Made by a program: the position numbers and the translations under genes
Shown here: one piece after another, positions 42,867-51,467 of the stretch
How the letters are laid out: every line of letters begins with the position of its first letter
Numbering within the stretch: the stretch's first letter is position 1
The notes under the pieces: model-generated
Told to the model about the DNA's origin: nothing
The model's database searches: none
The model's input: only the letters and a program-made list of their open reading frames with translations
Source: Cellulophaga sp. 20_2_10
GTDB lineage: Bacteria > Bacteroidota > Bacteroidia > Flavobacteriales > Flavobacteriaceae
DNA: 64,000 nt
Direction: 5' to 3'
NCBI RefSeq assembly: GCF_023476645.1
Contig: NZ_JAMCOJ010000003.1
Span: forward strand, 493,049 to 557,048

Positions 42867-45263
42867 TTAATAATTGAATTTTAGTCTAAGTGTAAAAGAT
42901 CTTCCTAAATCGTCTGTAAAATAACGTTGTCTGTTAAGGTAGTCTCTGTATTCTGTATTTAATAAATTGGTAACGCCAAGTCCAACCGTTAATGCATTAT
43001 TGTTATTAAAATTAAATTTCATTTCTGTGTCTAATTTTAATAAGTGATACGCATTTGGTGGTGTATTTATGTCTAATTCTACTTCTTGGTTTTGCTGCGG
43101 AGAGTAAACATTAATATTATCTAGGTACTCATTTTGGCGAAAAACATATTGGCTTTGCAGTGCAATATTAAAATTATGCCACTCTTGCTTGTTAAATGTA
43201 ATACCATTCTCCATACGCGCAGAAGGGATATTAATTAAGGCTGTATTATTAGACCTTTCTCTTCCTTTAACTATAGAGAATTTATGATCTGTTCTCCAAT
43301 TGTTTGTCCAGTTATTATAGATAGATGCATCTACACCAAGCAAACGTGCGTCTGTTTGTCTATATTCCCAAACAGGGAATGCGCCACGTAAAGAAAACTC
43401 TACGCCAGTTGGTTCTAAAATTATAAAGTCTGATATAAGGTTAAGGTAAGGAGCAACGTCATAACCCCAAGTGTAGGTGTCTTTTCCTAGGCTTACCGAA
43501 ATTCTATGTGATGTTTCGCTCTTAATGCGTAAATCTCCTAATTCTATACGTGCGGCAGAATGATGCAGTCCGTCACTAAATAATTCAGACGGATTTGGAG
43601 CGCGTTGTGCTAAAGTGTAATTAAATCTAAACTGATTTTCAGTATTAAATTTATGCTTTAAACCAGCAGATGCAGAAAAATTATGGTAGGTTAACTCGGG
43701 GTTTGTTAAAAGCTGAGTGCCTAGATCACTAACCACTATATCGCTATAATCTTTATCATAGCCACGTTCTTCCCATCTAGATGTTTTATAAAACTTTTGA
43801 GCATCAATTTTACTGTAATCATATCTAATACCGGCATCTGCTGTAGTAAGATCAGAAAGTTTATATTCTGTAGTTGCAAAAACTCCAAAATCTACTTTGT
43901 CATAATCGGGTATTAAACGACGTACGCCAGTTTCTGGGTTCGCAAAATTTTCCTGATATCTACCTAAAACTCCAAAAGAAAATTTTTGTTTTTCAAAAGC
44001 ATCAATTGTAATATCTGTAGCAAGCGTTTGGGTCGTAAGTTTAAGATCTAAAGAAGCTTTATTCTTATCTGCTCCTACACGTATGTCATACTCAAATCTG
44101 TGGTTTTGTTGTATGTCATATTGAAGATTTAATTTTCCTAAACCTTCAAAACGTTTGTAATACTTAAGTTTTCCTAAATGATGTTTTACATTTTGTCTAG
44201 GATTTTTAATGTCATAAGTAAAATCGCTTATTTTGCCAGGTTCATCACTATTAATAGCGCTAATTAAATCGTCTACATTACCTATGTGAGATGCACTTAA
44301 GATACCAATATTAGTATCAAAATAAGAATAATAAGCGCTCCATCCCTTTTCAAAGCCTAATCTACCAAAATCTACACTAGCACCAAATTGAGATACTCCT
44401 GTATTAGATAATATATAATCTGGAGCTTCTGCATCTCCTAATTTTTTGTAAGATGCTTGTCCTTTTATATAAAAACCATTTTCGTAGGCTTTAGTAAGTT
44501 CGCTAGAGATATTTCCACCACGACCATTAGAGACTCCGTTTAAAAGTGTTTTGCCATAAATGGTGTCCTTTTTTGGTATTCTATTCTGGTCAAGTAAAAT
44601 AACTCCTCCAATGGCATCTCCACCATATTTTAGTGCAGCAGCTCCTTTTACAACTGTGGCTGTGTTGGCAGCGTTTACGTCTATGTTTGGTGCATGTTCT
44701 GCGCCCCATTCCATATCTTGCATGCGTATTCCATTATTTAGAATAAGTATACGGCTGCCCCCTAGACCTTGTATAATTGGTTTTACAATATTAGACCCAG
44801 TATTAAGGCTAGATACTCCGTTTATTTGTTTTAAAGCATCTCCTAAATTATTGCTTCCAAAACGCTCTAGTTGCTTTGTTTTTAATACTTTTTCTTGAGC
44901 AGAATTGGTTTCTTTAATTGTAGCACCTGTAACCTTAACTTCATCTAGTTCTTCTAAATGATGCTCTAAAGTTATTTTTTTGTGAGTATTTCCATTAATT
45001 TCTACTATTACAAAACGTGTGCTACATTCTGGATGAGAAATTTCTAGTTCTATAGAGCCGTTACATAGATTCTTTAGAGTGAACTTTCCAAATTCGTCCG
45101 AATATACTTGTTCTTTGTTTACTTTTACTTGTATAATAGCATCCGCCAAAGGTGTTTGATCATGAAAGTCTATAATTTCTCCTAAAAGAATAGTATTGCA
45201 GTCTTGAGCAAATACATATGACTGACAAACTAAAATACAGAGTATTGTTAGCGTATATCGCAT
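42867..45263 (-). CDS. TonB-dependent outer-membrane receptor
   Basis: 798 residues: signal peptide (to ~19), carboxypeptidase-regulatory-like domain (~25-105, GEIIDFHDQTPLADAIIQVK), plug domain (~125-225, LGDALKQINGVSSLNTG and VKPIIQGLGGSRILILNNGIRMQDMEWG), then a 22-strand-type barrel ending RSFTLRLKFNY. It imports a ligand with TonB energy. Flanking genes encode a small Cys-containing exported protein and an acidic lipoprotein; a metal ion or metal complex is a reasonable guess but not shown by the sequence. It lies between them on the minus strand. Confidence 0.9.
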   Translation of the reverse strand: MRYTLTILCILVCQSYVFAQDCNTILLGEIIDFHDQTPLADAIIQVKVNKEQVYSDEFGKFTLKNLCNGSIELEISHPECSTRFVIVEINGNTHKKITLEHHLEELDEVKVTGATIKETNSAQEKVLKTKQLERFGSNNLGDALKQINGVSSLNTGSNIVKPIIQGLGGSRILILNNGIRMQDMEWGAEHAPNIDVNAANTATVVKGAAALKYGGDAIGGVILLDQNRIPKKDTIYGKTLLNGVSNGRGGNISSELTKAYENGFYIKGQASYKKLGDAEAPDYILSNTGVSQFGASVDFGRLGFEKGWSAYYSYFDTNIGILSASHIGNVDDLISAINSDEPGKISDFTYDIKNPRQNVKHHLGKLKYYKRFEGLGKLNLQYDIQQNHRFEYDIRVGADKNKASLDLKLTTQTLATDITIDAFEKQKFSFGVLGRYQENFANPETGVRRLIPDYDKVDFGVFATTEYKLSDLTTADAGIRYDYSKIDAQKFYKTSRWEERGYDKDYSDIVVSDLGTQLLTNPELTYHNFSASAGLKHKFNTENQFRFNYTLAQRAPNPSELFSDGLHHSAARIELGDLRIKSETSHRISVSLGKDTYTWGYDVAPYLNLISDFIILEPTGVEFSLRGAFPVWEYRQTDARLLGVDASIYNNWTNNWRTDHKFSIVKGRERSNNTALINIPSARMENGITFNKQEWHNFNIALQSQYVFRQNEYLDNINVYSPQQNQEVELDINTPPNAYHLLKLDTEMKFNFNNNNALTVGLGVTNLLNTEYRDYLNRQRYFTDDLGRSFTLRLKFNY

Positions 45264-45336
45264 AATTGTATGTGTTGTGTGTACTAAAATAAATAGTCTT
45301 CCTTATAAAATTTATAGGAAGAAAAAGATGTGGTAA

Positions 45337-45651
45337 TTAAACGGTTGGCGGTGGCCTACTGAGGCAATAAGAAGTGAATAGATCTTTGGCATACGGTTCT
45401 TTGTAATTACTTATAAGAGGTGTATGGTTTTCTGTGTAGCTATATGGTGTACTAATAGTAGTGCATCCAAGATCTAGAAAAGAGGTATGGTTGTTTGTGT
45501 AAATAAAATCGCATTGCTCACAGTGTACAATAGCATCGCTATCATCATCTGCAGAGTGGTAAATTAGCGTATGTACGTTTTGCGATCCTAATAAAAGGAA
45601 CCCAATCATTACAAGGCTAAAAACCGATAATGTAATTTCTTTTAATTTCAT
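45337..45651 (-). CDS. Small exported protein with CxxC motif
   Basis: 104 residues with an N-terminal hydrophobic segment (LSVFSLVMIGFLLLGSQNVHTLIYH), then a short region with His and Cys residues (HCEQCDFIYTNNH, CTTIS) and a C-terminal SRPPPTV. Similar small proteins precede TonB receptor genes in Flavobacteriaceae (from memory). His and CxxC suggest metal binding, which is inference. It lies 73 bp before the receptor gene; the gap contains a near-perfect dyad (45298-45321, CTTCCT...AGGAAG). Confidence 0.6.
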   Translation of the reverse strand: MKLKEITLSVFSLVMIGFLLLGSQNVHTLIYHSADDDSDAIVHCEQCDFIYTNNHTSFLDLGCTTISTPYSYTENHTPLISNYKEPYAKDLFTSYCLSRPPPTV

Positions 45652-45779
45652 ACCGGCTGCTAAAATACTTTATTTGCTATGGATTTAAAATTGTATTTGC
45701 TAAAATTAACAAAATATTAATTGTTTTGTATTGTAAGTGCTTCTCTTAGTTTTTGACTAAGAATGTAAAATGTAAGAGT

Positions 45780-46157
45780 ATGTCGCAAAAAATTGTATTT
45801 GTTTATAACGCCAATTCTGGCTTAAGTAGCTCTATGTTAGATAGTGCTCATAAAATATTTAGTCCGTCTACTTACAATTGTAATTTATGTGATATTACTT
45901 TTGGAGTGTTTAAAGAGAATACGGTTTGGAAAAAGTTTAGAGAAGAAACAAACTTAGAATTTGAGTTTTTGCACAAGGATGAATTTAAAGTAAGCTACCC
46001 TGAAAGTGAATTTTTTAATACAAGTTTACCTATAATTCTAAAAGATGATCAAGGTGTATTGAAAAATTTTATACCAACAGAAGAGTTAAATCAGCTTAAA
46101 AAAGCAGAAGATTTAATTAATTTAATTAACGGTAAGGAGGCAAAGCTTACTTTGTAG
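45780..46157 (+). CDS. Conserved hypothetical protein, possibly thioredoxin-fold-like
   Basis: 125 residues, no signal peptide. IVFVYNANSGLSSSMLDSAHKIFSPSTYNCNLCDITFGVF near the N-terminus, with a CNLC pair, and LPIILKDDQGVLKNFIPTEELNQL near the C-terminus belong to a conserved but uncharacterised family. The start at ATG 45780 (MSQKIVF) fits the family better than ATG 45753. The 3' end overlaps the convergent engB by 11 bp. Confidence 0.6.
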   Translation: MSQKIVFVYNANSGLSSSMLDSAHKIFSPSTYNCNLCDITFGVFKENTVWKKFREETNLEFEFLHKDEFKVSYPESEFFNTSLPIILKDDQGVLKNFIPTEELNQLKKAEDLINLINGKEAKLTL

Positions 46158-46767
46158 CAGTAGCTTTAAAAAACTCGTCATTAATACCACCGATATACTC
46201 TAAAACCTCTTCTCTTCCTAAGTTGTTAGAAGAAGATGTGATAAAATATTGTGGTGCATCTTCCCAGATGCCGTCTAATAATGCATTTATGTATTTGTCT
46301 GCTTGCCTTTGAATTGCTTGTGGCTTTAATTTATCTGCTTTTGTGAAGATTAAAGCAAACGGAATTTGATTTTCGCCCATCCACTCTAAAAATTCTAAAT
46401 CAACTTTTTGCGGTTCGTGGCGTATATCTATTAAAACAAAAGCACATACAAGTTGTACTCGTTCTTTAAAGTAATCTGTAATGTATTTCTGAAAAGTTTT
46501 CTTATCTCTTTTAGATACACGTGCATAACCGTAACCTGGTAAATCTACGAGGAACCAATTATCATTTATTCTAAAATGATTTATTAACTGTGTTTTTCCA
46601 GGTCTACCTGAAGTTTTTGCTAAGCTCTTTTTTTGCATTAGCATATTTATTAACGAAGATTTACCAACGTTAGATCTGCCAATAAAAGCATACTCAGGTA
46701 TAGGGTCGCTAGGGCAAGTCCTAACATTAGAGTTACTCATTACAAAGCTAGCAGATTTTATTTTCAA
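46147..46767 (-). CDS. engB: Ribosome biogenesis GTP-binding protein EngB/YsxC
   Basis: TRAFAC GTPase for 50S subunit assembly. G1 GRSNVGKSS near residue 29, G2 region GRPGKTQL, G3 DLPGYGYARVSK near 73, G4 FTKADKLK near 140. I chose TTG 46767 as start (206 residues) because KIKSASFVMSNSNVRTCP is the usual EngB N-terminus; an ATG at 46824 would add 19 unrelated residues. It lies 25 bp after an alpha/beta hydrolase gene on the same strand. Confidence 0.92.
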   Translation of the reverse strand: MKIKSASFVMSNSNVRTCPSDPIPEYAFIGRSNVGKSSLINMLMQKKSLAKTSGRPGKTQLINHFRINDNWFLVDLPGYGYARVSKRDKKTFQKYITDYFKERVQLVCAFVLIDIRHEPQKVDLEFLEWMGENQIPFALIFTKADKLKPQAIQRQADKYINALLDGIWEDAPQYFITSSSNNLGREEVLEYIGGINDEFFKATATK

Positions 46768-46792
46768 GGGTAGTAGTTTTAAGTAGTTAGGC

Positions 46793-47557
46793 TTACAATT
46801 TATGCTCTTGCAACCATTGATCAAGTATGGAGTTAAATTTATCTGGATGCTCCATCATTGGTGCATGTCCACATTTTTCAATCCAATATAAATTAGAATT
46901 AGGTAAAAGTTTATCAAAATCTCTTGCTACGTCTGGTGGTGTAACGGTATCGTCTTCACCCCAAATAATACAAGTTGGTGTTTTCATTTTTGGTAAATCC
47001 TTAGCCATATTGTGTCTAATAGCACTTTTGGCTATGGCAAGGGTTTTTACTAATTTAATACGGTCGTTAACAGTGGCAAAAACTTCGTCTACAATTTCCT
47101 TAGTTGCAACTTCAGGATCATAAAAAACATCTTGTGCTTTTTTCTTAATAAACTCGTAATCTCCTCTTCTTGGGTAACCGTCTCCCATTGCACTTTCATA
47201 CAATCCAGAACTTCCTGTAATAACCAAAGCTTTTACTGTTTCTGGGTGTAATTTGGTGTGTAATAATCCAATATGTCCACCTAAAGAGTTACCCAGTAAA
47301 ATAACATCTGTAAGTCCTTTGTGTTTAATAAATTCTTGTACAAATTTGGCAAAACTTTTTACAGTTGTTTTAAGTAGAGGTTTGTCGTAAATAGGTAATT
47401 CAGGTACTAAAACTTTGTATCCCTTTGCAGGAAAATGTTCCATAACACCTTTAAAATTACTTAATCCACCCATTAAACCATGTAAAATAATCAATGGGGT
47501 ACCTTCTCCAATCTCTGTATATCTGAATTTGCCTTCTGTAATAATCTTTTCTTCCAT
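46793..47557 (-). CDS. Alpha/beta hydrolase
   Basis: 254 residues. The oxyanion-hole motif HGLMGG is near residue 28, the nucleophile elbow GNSLGG (Ser) near 88, the acid Asp in IWGEDDTVTPP near 205 and the catalytic His in CGHAPMMEHP near 232: a full triad. The substrate cannot be told; esterase or C-C hydrolase are possible. I used ATG 47557 (MEEKIITEGKFRY) rather than ATG 47590. Upstream of engB and probably cotranscribed. Confidence 0.85.
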   Translation of the reverse strand: MEEKIITEGKFRYTEIGEGTPLIILHGLMGGLSNFKGVMEHFPAKGYKVLVPELPIYDKPLLKTTVKSFAKFVQEFIKHKGLTDVILLGNSLGGHIGLLHTKLHPETVKALVITGSSGLYESAMGDGYPRRGDYEFIKKKAQDVFYDPEVATKEIVDEVFATVNDRIKLVKTLAIAKSAIRHNMAKDLPKMKTPTCIIWGEDDTVTPPDVARDFDKLLPNSNLYWIEKCGHAPMMEHPDKFNSILDQWLQEHKL

Positions 47558-47724
47558 TAATAGGATAGCTCTTATGCTATTAAGTCGCAAATATAGGCAT
47601 TTCCGTAAAAAGAATTGGCATTCTTTTTCAATGATAAAATTAGAAATCTACCACTACTTTACATCCTGTTTTTTAGGTTGTTAGTCTAAAAGTGTCTTCT
47701 TGGGTGGGTAAACTTATTAACAAT

Positions 47725-47766
47725 GTGGTATTTAGTGGTAATTTGTGGTAATTATTTTTATCTTTG
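47725..47766 (+). promoter_or_regulatory. mraZ: MraZ operator (three GTGGTA repeats) and -7 element of the dcw promoter
   Basis: GTGGTA occurs at 47725-47730, 47735-47740 and 47745-47750, exactly 10 bp apart, directly before TATCTTTG (47759-47766), a full match to TAnnTTTG. MraZ is known to bind three to four direct repeats of TGGGN or GTGG type before its own gene, so this is very likely the autoregulatory site. The repeats overlap the -33 region, fitting repression. Confidence 0.8.
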
Positions 47767-47796
47767 ATATCAGTTTTAAAATTCAGCTGATTTTAA

Positions 47797-48261
47797 ATGG
47801 TAAACTTCATAGGAACATACGAGTGCAAAGCAGACGTTAAGGGCAGGGTCATGGTACCTTCAGCTCTTAAGGGTCAGATGGCCAGTGTTCTAAATAAAGG
47901 TTTTGTGATAAAGCGTTCTGTTTTTCAGCCTTGTTTAGAGTTGTATCCTATGGAAGAATGGAATCTTCTAATGGAGAAGATGAACAAGAAAAACCGCTTC
48001 AAGAAAAAAAATAATGACTTTATACGTCGTTTTTCTGCTGGGGTTAAGATTGTAGAGTTAGATGCTACAGGGCGTCTTTTAATTCCGAAAAACTTAATAG
48101 AAATAGCAAGTATCACTAAAGAGGTGGTTTTAAGTTCTGCTATTAATATTATTGAGATTTGGGATAAGGATAGTTATGAAAAAGTAATTGAGGAAGACGC
48201 AGAAAATTTTGCGGATTTGGCAGAAGAAGTAATGGGAGGAGAAGAAGATGAGTTATCATAA
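47797..48261 (+). CDS. mraZ: Transcriptional regulator / division protein MraZ
   Basis: 154 residues, two SpoVT/AbrB-like halves: FIGTYECKADVKGRVMVPSALK near residue 3 and GVKIVELDATGRLLIPKNLIEIA near 78, each with the DxxGR motif. MraZ binds upstream of the dcw cluster and adjusts its expression. ATG start, 31 bp after the -7 element. The 3' end overlaps rsmH by 14 bp. Confidence 0.95.
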   Translation: MVNFIGTYECKADVKGRVMVPSALKGQMASVLNKGFVIKRSVFQPCLELYPMEEWNLLMEKMNKKNRFKKKNNDFIRRFSAGVKIVELDATGRLLIPKNLIEIASITKEVVLSSAINIIEIWDKDSYEKVIEEDAENFADLAEEVMGGEEDELS

Positions 48262-49144
48262 TCCAGTTTTATTAAAAGAATCAATAGACGGTCTTAATAT
48301 TAAGGAAGACGGAGTGTATGTTGATGTGACCTTTGGTGGTGGCGGACATTCCAAAGAGATATTGAGTAGGTTAGGAGAAAAAGGAAGATTAATTGGTTTT
48401 GATCAGGATGAAGATGCTTTGGCAAATGTGCTAGAGGATGATCGGTTTTTGTTGATTAACGAGAACTTTAGGTTTTTGAAACAATTTTTGAAATTTCACG
48501 GTATTCGTAAGGTAGATGGAATTCTAGGTGATTTTGGAGTTTCTTCTCATCAGTTTGATAAAGCAGAAAGGGGATTTTCTACTCGTTTTGATGCCGATTT
48601 AGATATGAGAATGAGTCAAAAAAATACGGTTTCTGCTTTTGATGTGGTAAATAAGTATTCTTATGATGATTTAAGAAGGGTGTTGTTTCAGTATGGCGAT
48701 TTAAGAAACGCTAATGCTATGGCAAATACTATTATAGAGAATAGAGTAGATGGTGGTGTTAAAACTACGGATCAATTAAAACAGATCTTAAAAAAGTACT
48801 TACCAGCATTTAAGGAGCACAAAATACTTGCGCAAATTTACCAGGCTATACGTATAGAGGTGAATCAGGAGATACAAGTAATTAAAGAGTTTTTAGAGCA
48901 AACACAAGATTTATTAGATACAGGTGGTAGGTTAAGTTTAATTAGCTACCACTCTTTAGAAGATAGATTAGTGAAAAGATTTATACGTGCTGGTCAGTTT
49001 GATGGTGAGCCGGAAAAAGATTTTTATGGGAACATAGATGTTCCGTTTAAAAAAGTAGGAGGCTTAATAGTGCCATCTAAAGAAGAAATAGCTAAAAACA
49101 ATAGAGCTAGAAGTGCAAAATTAAGAATTGCCGAGCGTAAGTAA
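48248..49144 (+). CDS. rsmH: 16S rRNA m4C1402 methyltransferase
   Basis: 298 residues. YHNPVLLKESIDGL at the N-terminus, VDVTFGGGGHSKEIL (SAM site) near residue 25, GILGDFGVSSHQFD near 95, RGFSTRFDADLDMRM near 113, YHSLEDRLVKRF near 235. Methylates the 30S P-site region. Overlaps mraZ by 14 bp and the next gene by 1 bp. Confidence 0.95.
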   Translation: MSYHNPVLLKESIDGLNIKEDGVYVDVTFGGGGHSKEILSRLGEKGRLIGFDQDEDALANVLEDDRFLLINENFRFLKQFLKFHGIRKVDGILGDFGVSSHQFDKAERGFSTRFDADLDMRMSQKNTVSAFDVVNKYSYDDLRRVLFQYGDLRNANAMANTIIENRVDGGVKTTDQLKQILKKYLPAFKEHKILAQIYQAIRIEVNQEIQVIKEFLEQTQDLLDTGGRLSLISYHSLEDRLVKRFIRAGQFDGEPEKDFYGNIDVPFKKVGGLIVPSKEEIAKNNRARSAKLRIAERK

Positions 49145-49461
49145 TGAGAAAAGGGTTGTTAGACATATTAAAAGGTAAGTTTTTGGTGAGTGGTGACGCT
49201 CCTAAAAACTGGATGTTTATCCTTTTTGCATCTTTTTTGGCTGCATTAATGATTGCTAGTGCACATAGTGCAGATGCTAAAGTGCATAAAATAGCATTCT
49301 TAAGTGAAGAAGTTAAGGAGTTACGAAGTCAATTTTTAGACGGACGATCTAATTTACAGGAGTTAAAACTAGAGTCTTCAATAGTAGAAGAGGTGAAGAA
49401 GAGAGATTTGTATCCGTCTGAAACACCACCAAAGAAAATAAGAGTAATACCAGTTAAATAG
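49144..49461 (+). CDS. ftsL: FtsL-like cell division protein
   Basis: 105 residues with one transmembrane helix (WMFILFASFLAALMIASAHS, ~24-43), then a short coiled-coil-like periplasmic part (IAFLSEEVKELRSQFLDGRSNLQELKLES). Sequence identity to proteobacterial FtsL is not evident; size, topology and position between rsmH and ftsI are those of Bacteroidota FtsL. It would bridge FtsQ and the FtsW-FtsI complex. 1-bp overlaps on both sides. Confidence 0.8.
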   Translation: MRKGLLDILKGKFLVSGDAPKNWMFILFASFLAALMIASAHSADAKVHKIAFLSEEVKELRSQFLDGRSNLQELKLESSIVEEVKKRDLYPSETPPKKIRVIPVK

Positions 49462-51467
49462 TGCCGACAACAGAGAAAAAGATATTAACCCGTTTGTATA
49501 TAGTTGCAGGCTTTCTGTTTCTATTTGCTATTGCAGTGGCTGTAAAGCTAATTAGCATACAGGTTGTTGATGGTGATAAATACCGTCAATTAGCTTTGGA
49601 TCGTACAGAGCGTGTTTTTGTTATAGAGCCAAATAGAGGGAATCTAATTTCTGATGATGGTAGTTTGTTGGCTACGTCTGTTTCTAAGTATACTATTAGG
49701 TTTGATGCGGTTACGGTTCGCAATTCAGATTTTAATGAAAATATAAAGCCTTTGTCTGTTGAGTTGGGTAAAATGTTTAATAGGTCGTCTTCCTACTATC
49801 AACAACTATTAAGAAAGGCAAGGTCTAATAAAAATAGGTACAAGCTTATTGCTCGTAATCTAGATTATTCAGATTATATCAAAATAAAAAAATTCCCGCT
49901 TTTTGAGAAAGGACCAAATAGAGGTGGCATTATAGTAGAGCAAAAAACTGTTCGTGAACATCCGTTAGGGAAAATTGCCGAACGTAGTGTGGGTTATGAG
50001 CGTGTAGATGAAGAAGGTCATTATACAAGAGTTGGGTTGGAAGGAGCTTTTGGGGAGTATTTGCGTGGTACAGAAGGCAGAAGATTAAAGCAGAAAATTG
50101 CAAAAGGGCAATGGAAACCTATTGGGCCTGATAATGATGTAGAGCCAAAAGATGGGTACGATGTTGTTTCTACAATAGATATTAATATACAAGATATAGC
50201 ACACCATGCTTTGTTGGGGCAGCTAGAAAAATATAGTGCAGATCACGGTTGTGTAATTGTAATGGAGGTAGCTACGGGAGAGGTAAAAGCGATATCTAAT
50301 CTTGGGCGTTCGTCTAACGGAACGTATTATGAGCGTTTAAATTATGCAATTGGAGAGTCTTCTGAGCCAGGATCTACATTTAAGCTAATGTCTATGGTTG
50401 CAGCTTTAGAAGATAAAATTGTAGACACAAGTACTGTGATAGATACTGAAAATGGACGTTGGAAAATCTATGACAGAACAGTGCGTGATTCTAAATGGGG
50501 TGGTTACGGGAAAATATCTTTTGGTAAAGCTTTTGAATATTCTTCTAATACTGCTTTTGCTAAAGTAATACATAATGGGTATAAAGATAATCCAGAAAAG
50601 TTTGTGAATCGTTTAATGGAGATGAATCTAAATAGAGATTTGGATTTGCCTATTAAAGGAGAAGGAAAACCAGTAATTAGGTACCCAGGCGATAAAGGGT
50701 GGTCTGGTATTTCTTTAGCTTGGATGTCTCACGGGTACGAGGTGTCTTTAACGCCGTTACAAATACTAACTTTTTACAACGCTATTGCTAATGGCGGGGA
50801 AATGGTTAGGCCTAGATTAATTAAAGAGGTTAAAGAATGGAATAAGACCATTTATAAGTTTGATAAAGAAGTGATAAATCCTGCGGTTTGTTCAAAGGAA
50901 ACGGTTAAAAAGGTACAAGCGCTATTAAAGAATGTGGTAGAAAGTAAAAAGGGTACAGGTCATAGCTTGTATTCTCCAAATTTTTCAATGGCAGGTAAAA
51001 CAGGAACAGCACAGAAAAATTATGTTGCTAAGGACCCGAATAAGTTGCAGTATATATCTTCTTTTTCTGGTTACTTTCCTGCAGATGACCCTAAATACTC
51101 TTGCATTGTAGTAGTGCATGATCCAGATAAAAAAGCTGGTTTTTATGGGGCAGATGTTGCTGGTCCGGTCTTTAAATCTGTTGCGCATAAAATTTATGCA
51201 ACATCACCTAAAACAGATATAGTTAAAGGTTTGGCTATGTCTAGTAAAACTTTAGATGGTAATTATATGGCGTACTATAAAAGTGCGCAAAAAAAATATA
51301 GTAAGATACCAAATGTAAAAGGCATGAGTGGTATGGATGCTGTTTCTCTTTTAGAGAATATGGGTATTAAAGTAGTAGTAAAAGGAAACGGAAAAGTAAA
51401 AGCACAATCTGTTGCTCATGGAACGGCAATAAGTGGAGTGTCTAAAATAACGTTAGAATTATCGTGA
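49461..51467 (+). CDS. ftsI: Division transpeptidase, FtsI/PBP2b-like, with PASTA domain
   Basis: 668 residues: one membrane helix (~12-32), dimerisation domain (~50-230), transpeptidase with SxxK GSTFK near residue 311, SxN YSSNTAF near 360 and KTG GKTGTA near 513, then one C-terminal PASTA domain (IPNVKGMSGMDAVSLLENMGI, ~615-668). It cross-links septal peptidoglycan with FtsW. The PASTA domain is unlike E. coli FtsI and more like SpoVD-type PBPs. GTG start at 49461; the 3' end overlaps murE by 4 bp. Confidence 0.94.
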   Translation: MPTTEKKILTRLYIVAGFLFLFAIAVAVKLISIQVVDGDKYRQLALDRTERVFVIEPNRGNLISDDGSLLATSVSKYTIRFDAVTVRNSDFNENIKPLSVELGKMFNRSSSYYQQLLRKARSNKNRYKLIARNLDYSDYIKIKKFPLFEKGPNRGGIIVEQKTVREHPLGKIAERSVGYERVDEEGHYTRVGLEGAFGEYLRGTEGRRLKQKIAKGQWKPIGPDNDVEPKDGYDVVSTIDINIQDIAHHALLGQLEKYSADHGCVIVMEVATGEVKAISNLGRSSNGTYYERLNYAIGESSEPGSTFKLMSMVAALEDKIVDTSTVIDTENGRWKIYDRTVRDSKWGGYGKISFGKAFEYSSNTAFAKVIHNGYKDNPEKFVNRLMEMNLNRDLDLPIKGEGKPVIRYPGDKGWSGISLAWMSHGYEVSLTPLQILTFYNAIANGGEMVRPRLIKEVKEWNKTIYKFDKEVINPAVCSKETVKKVQALLKNVVESKKGTGHSLYSPNFSMAGKTGTAQKNYVAKDPNKLQYISSFSGYFPADDPKYSCIVVVHDPDKKAGFYGADVAGPVFKSVAHKIYATSPKTDIVKGLAMSSKTLDGNYMAYYKSAQKKYSKIPNVKGMSGMDAVSLLENMGIKVVVKGNGKVKAQSVAHGTAISGVSKITLELS

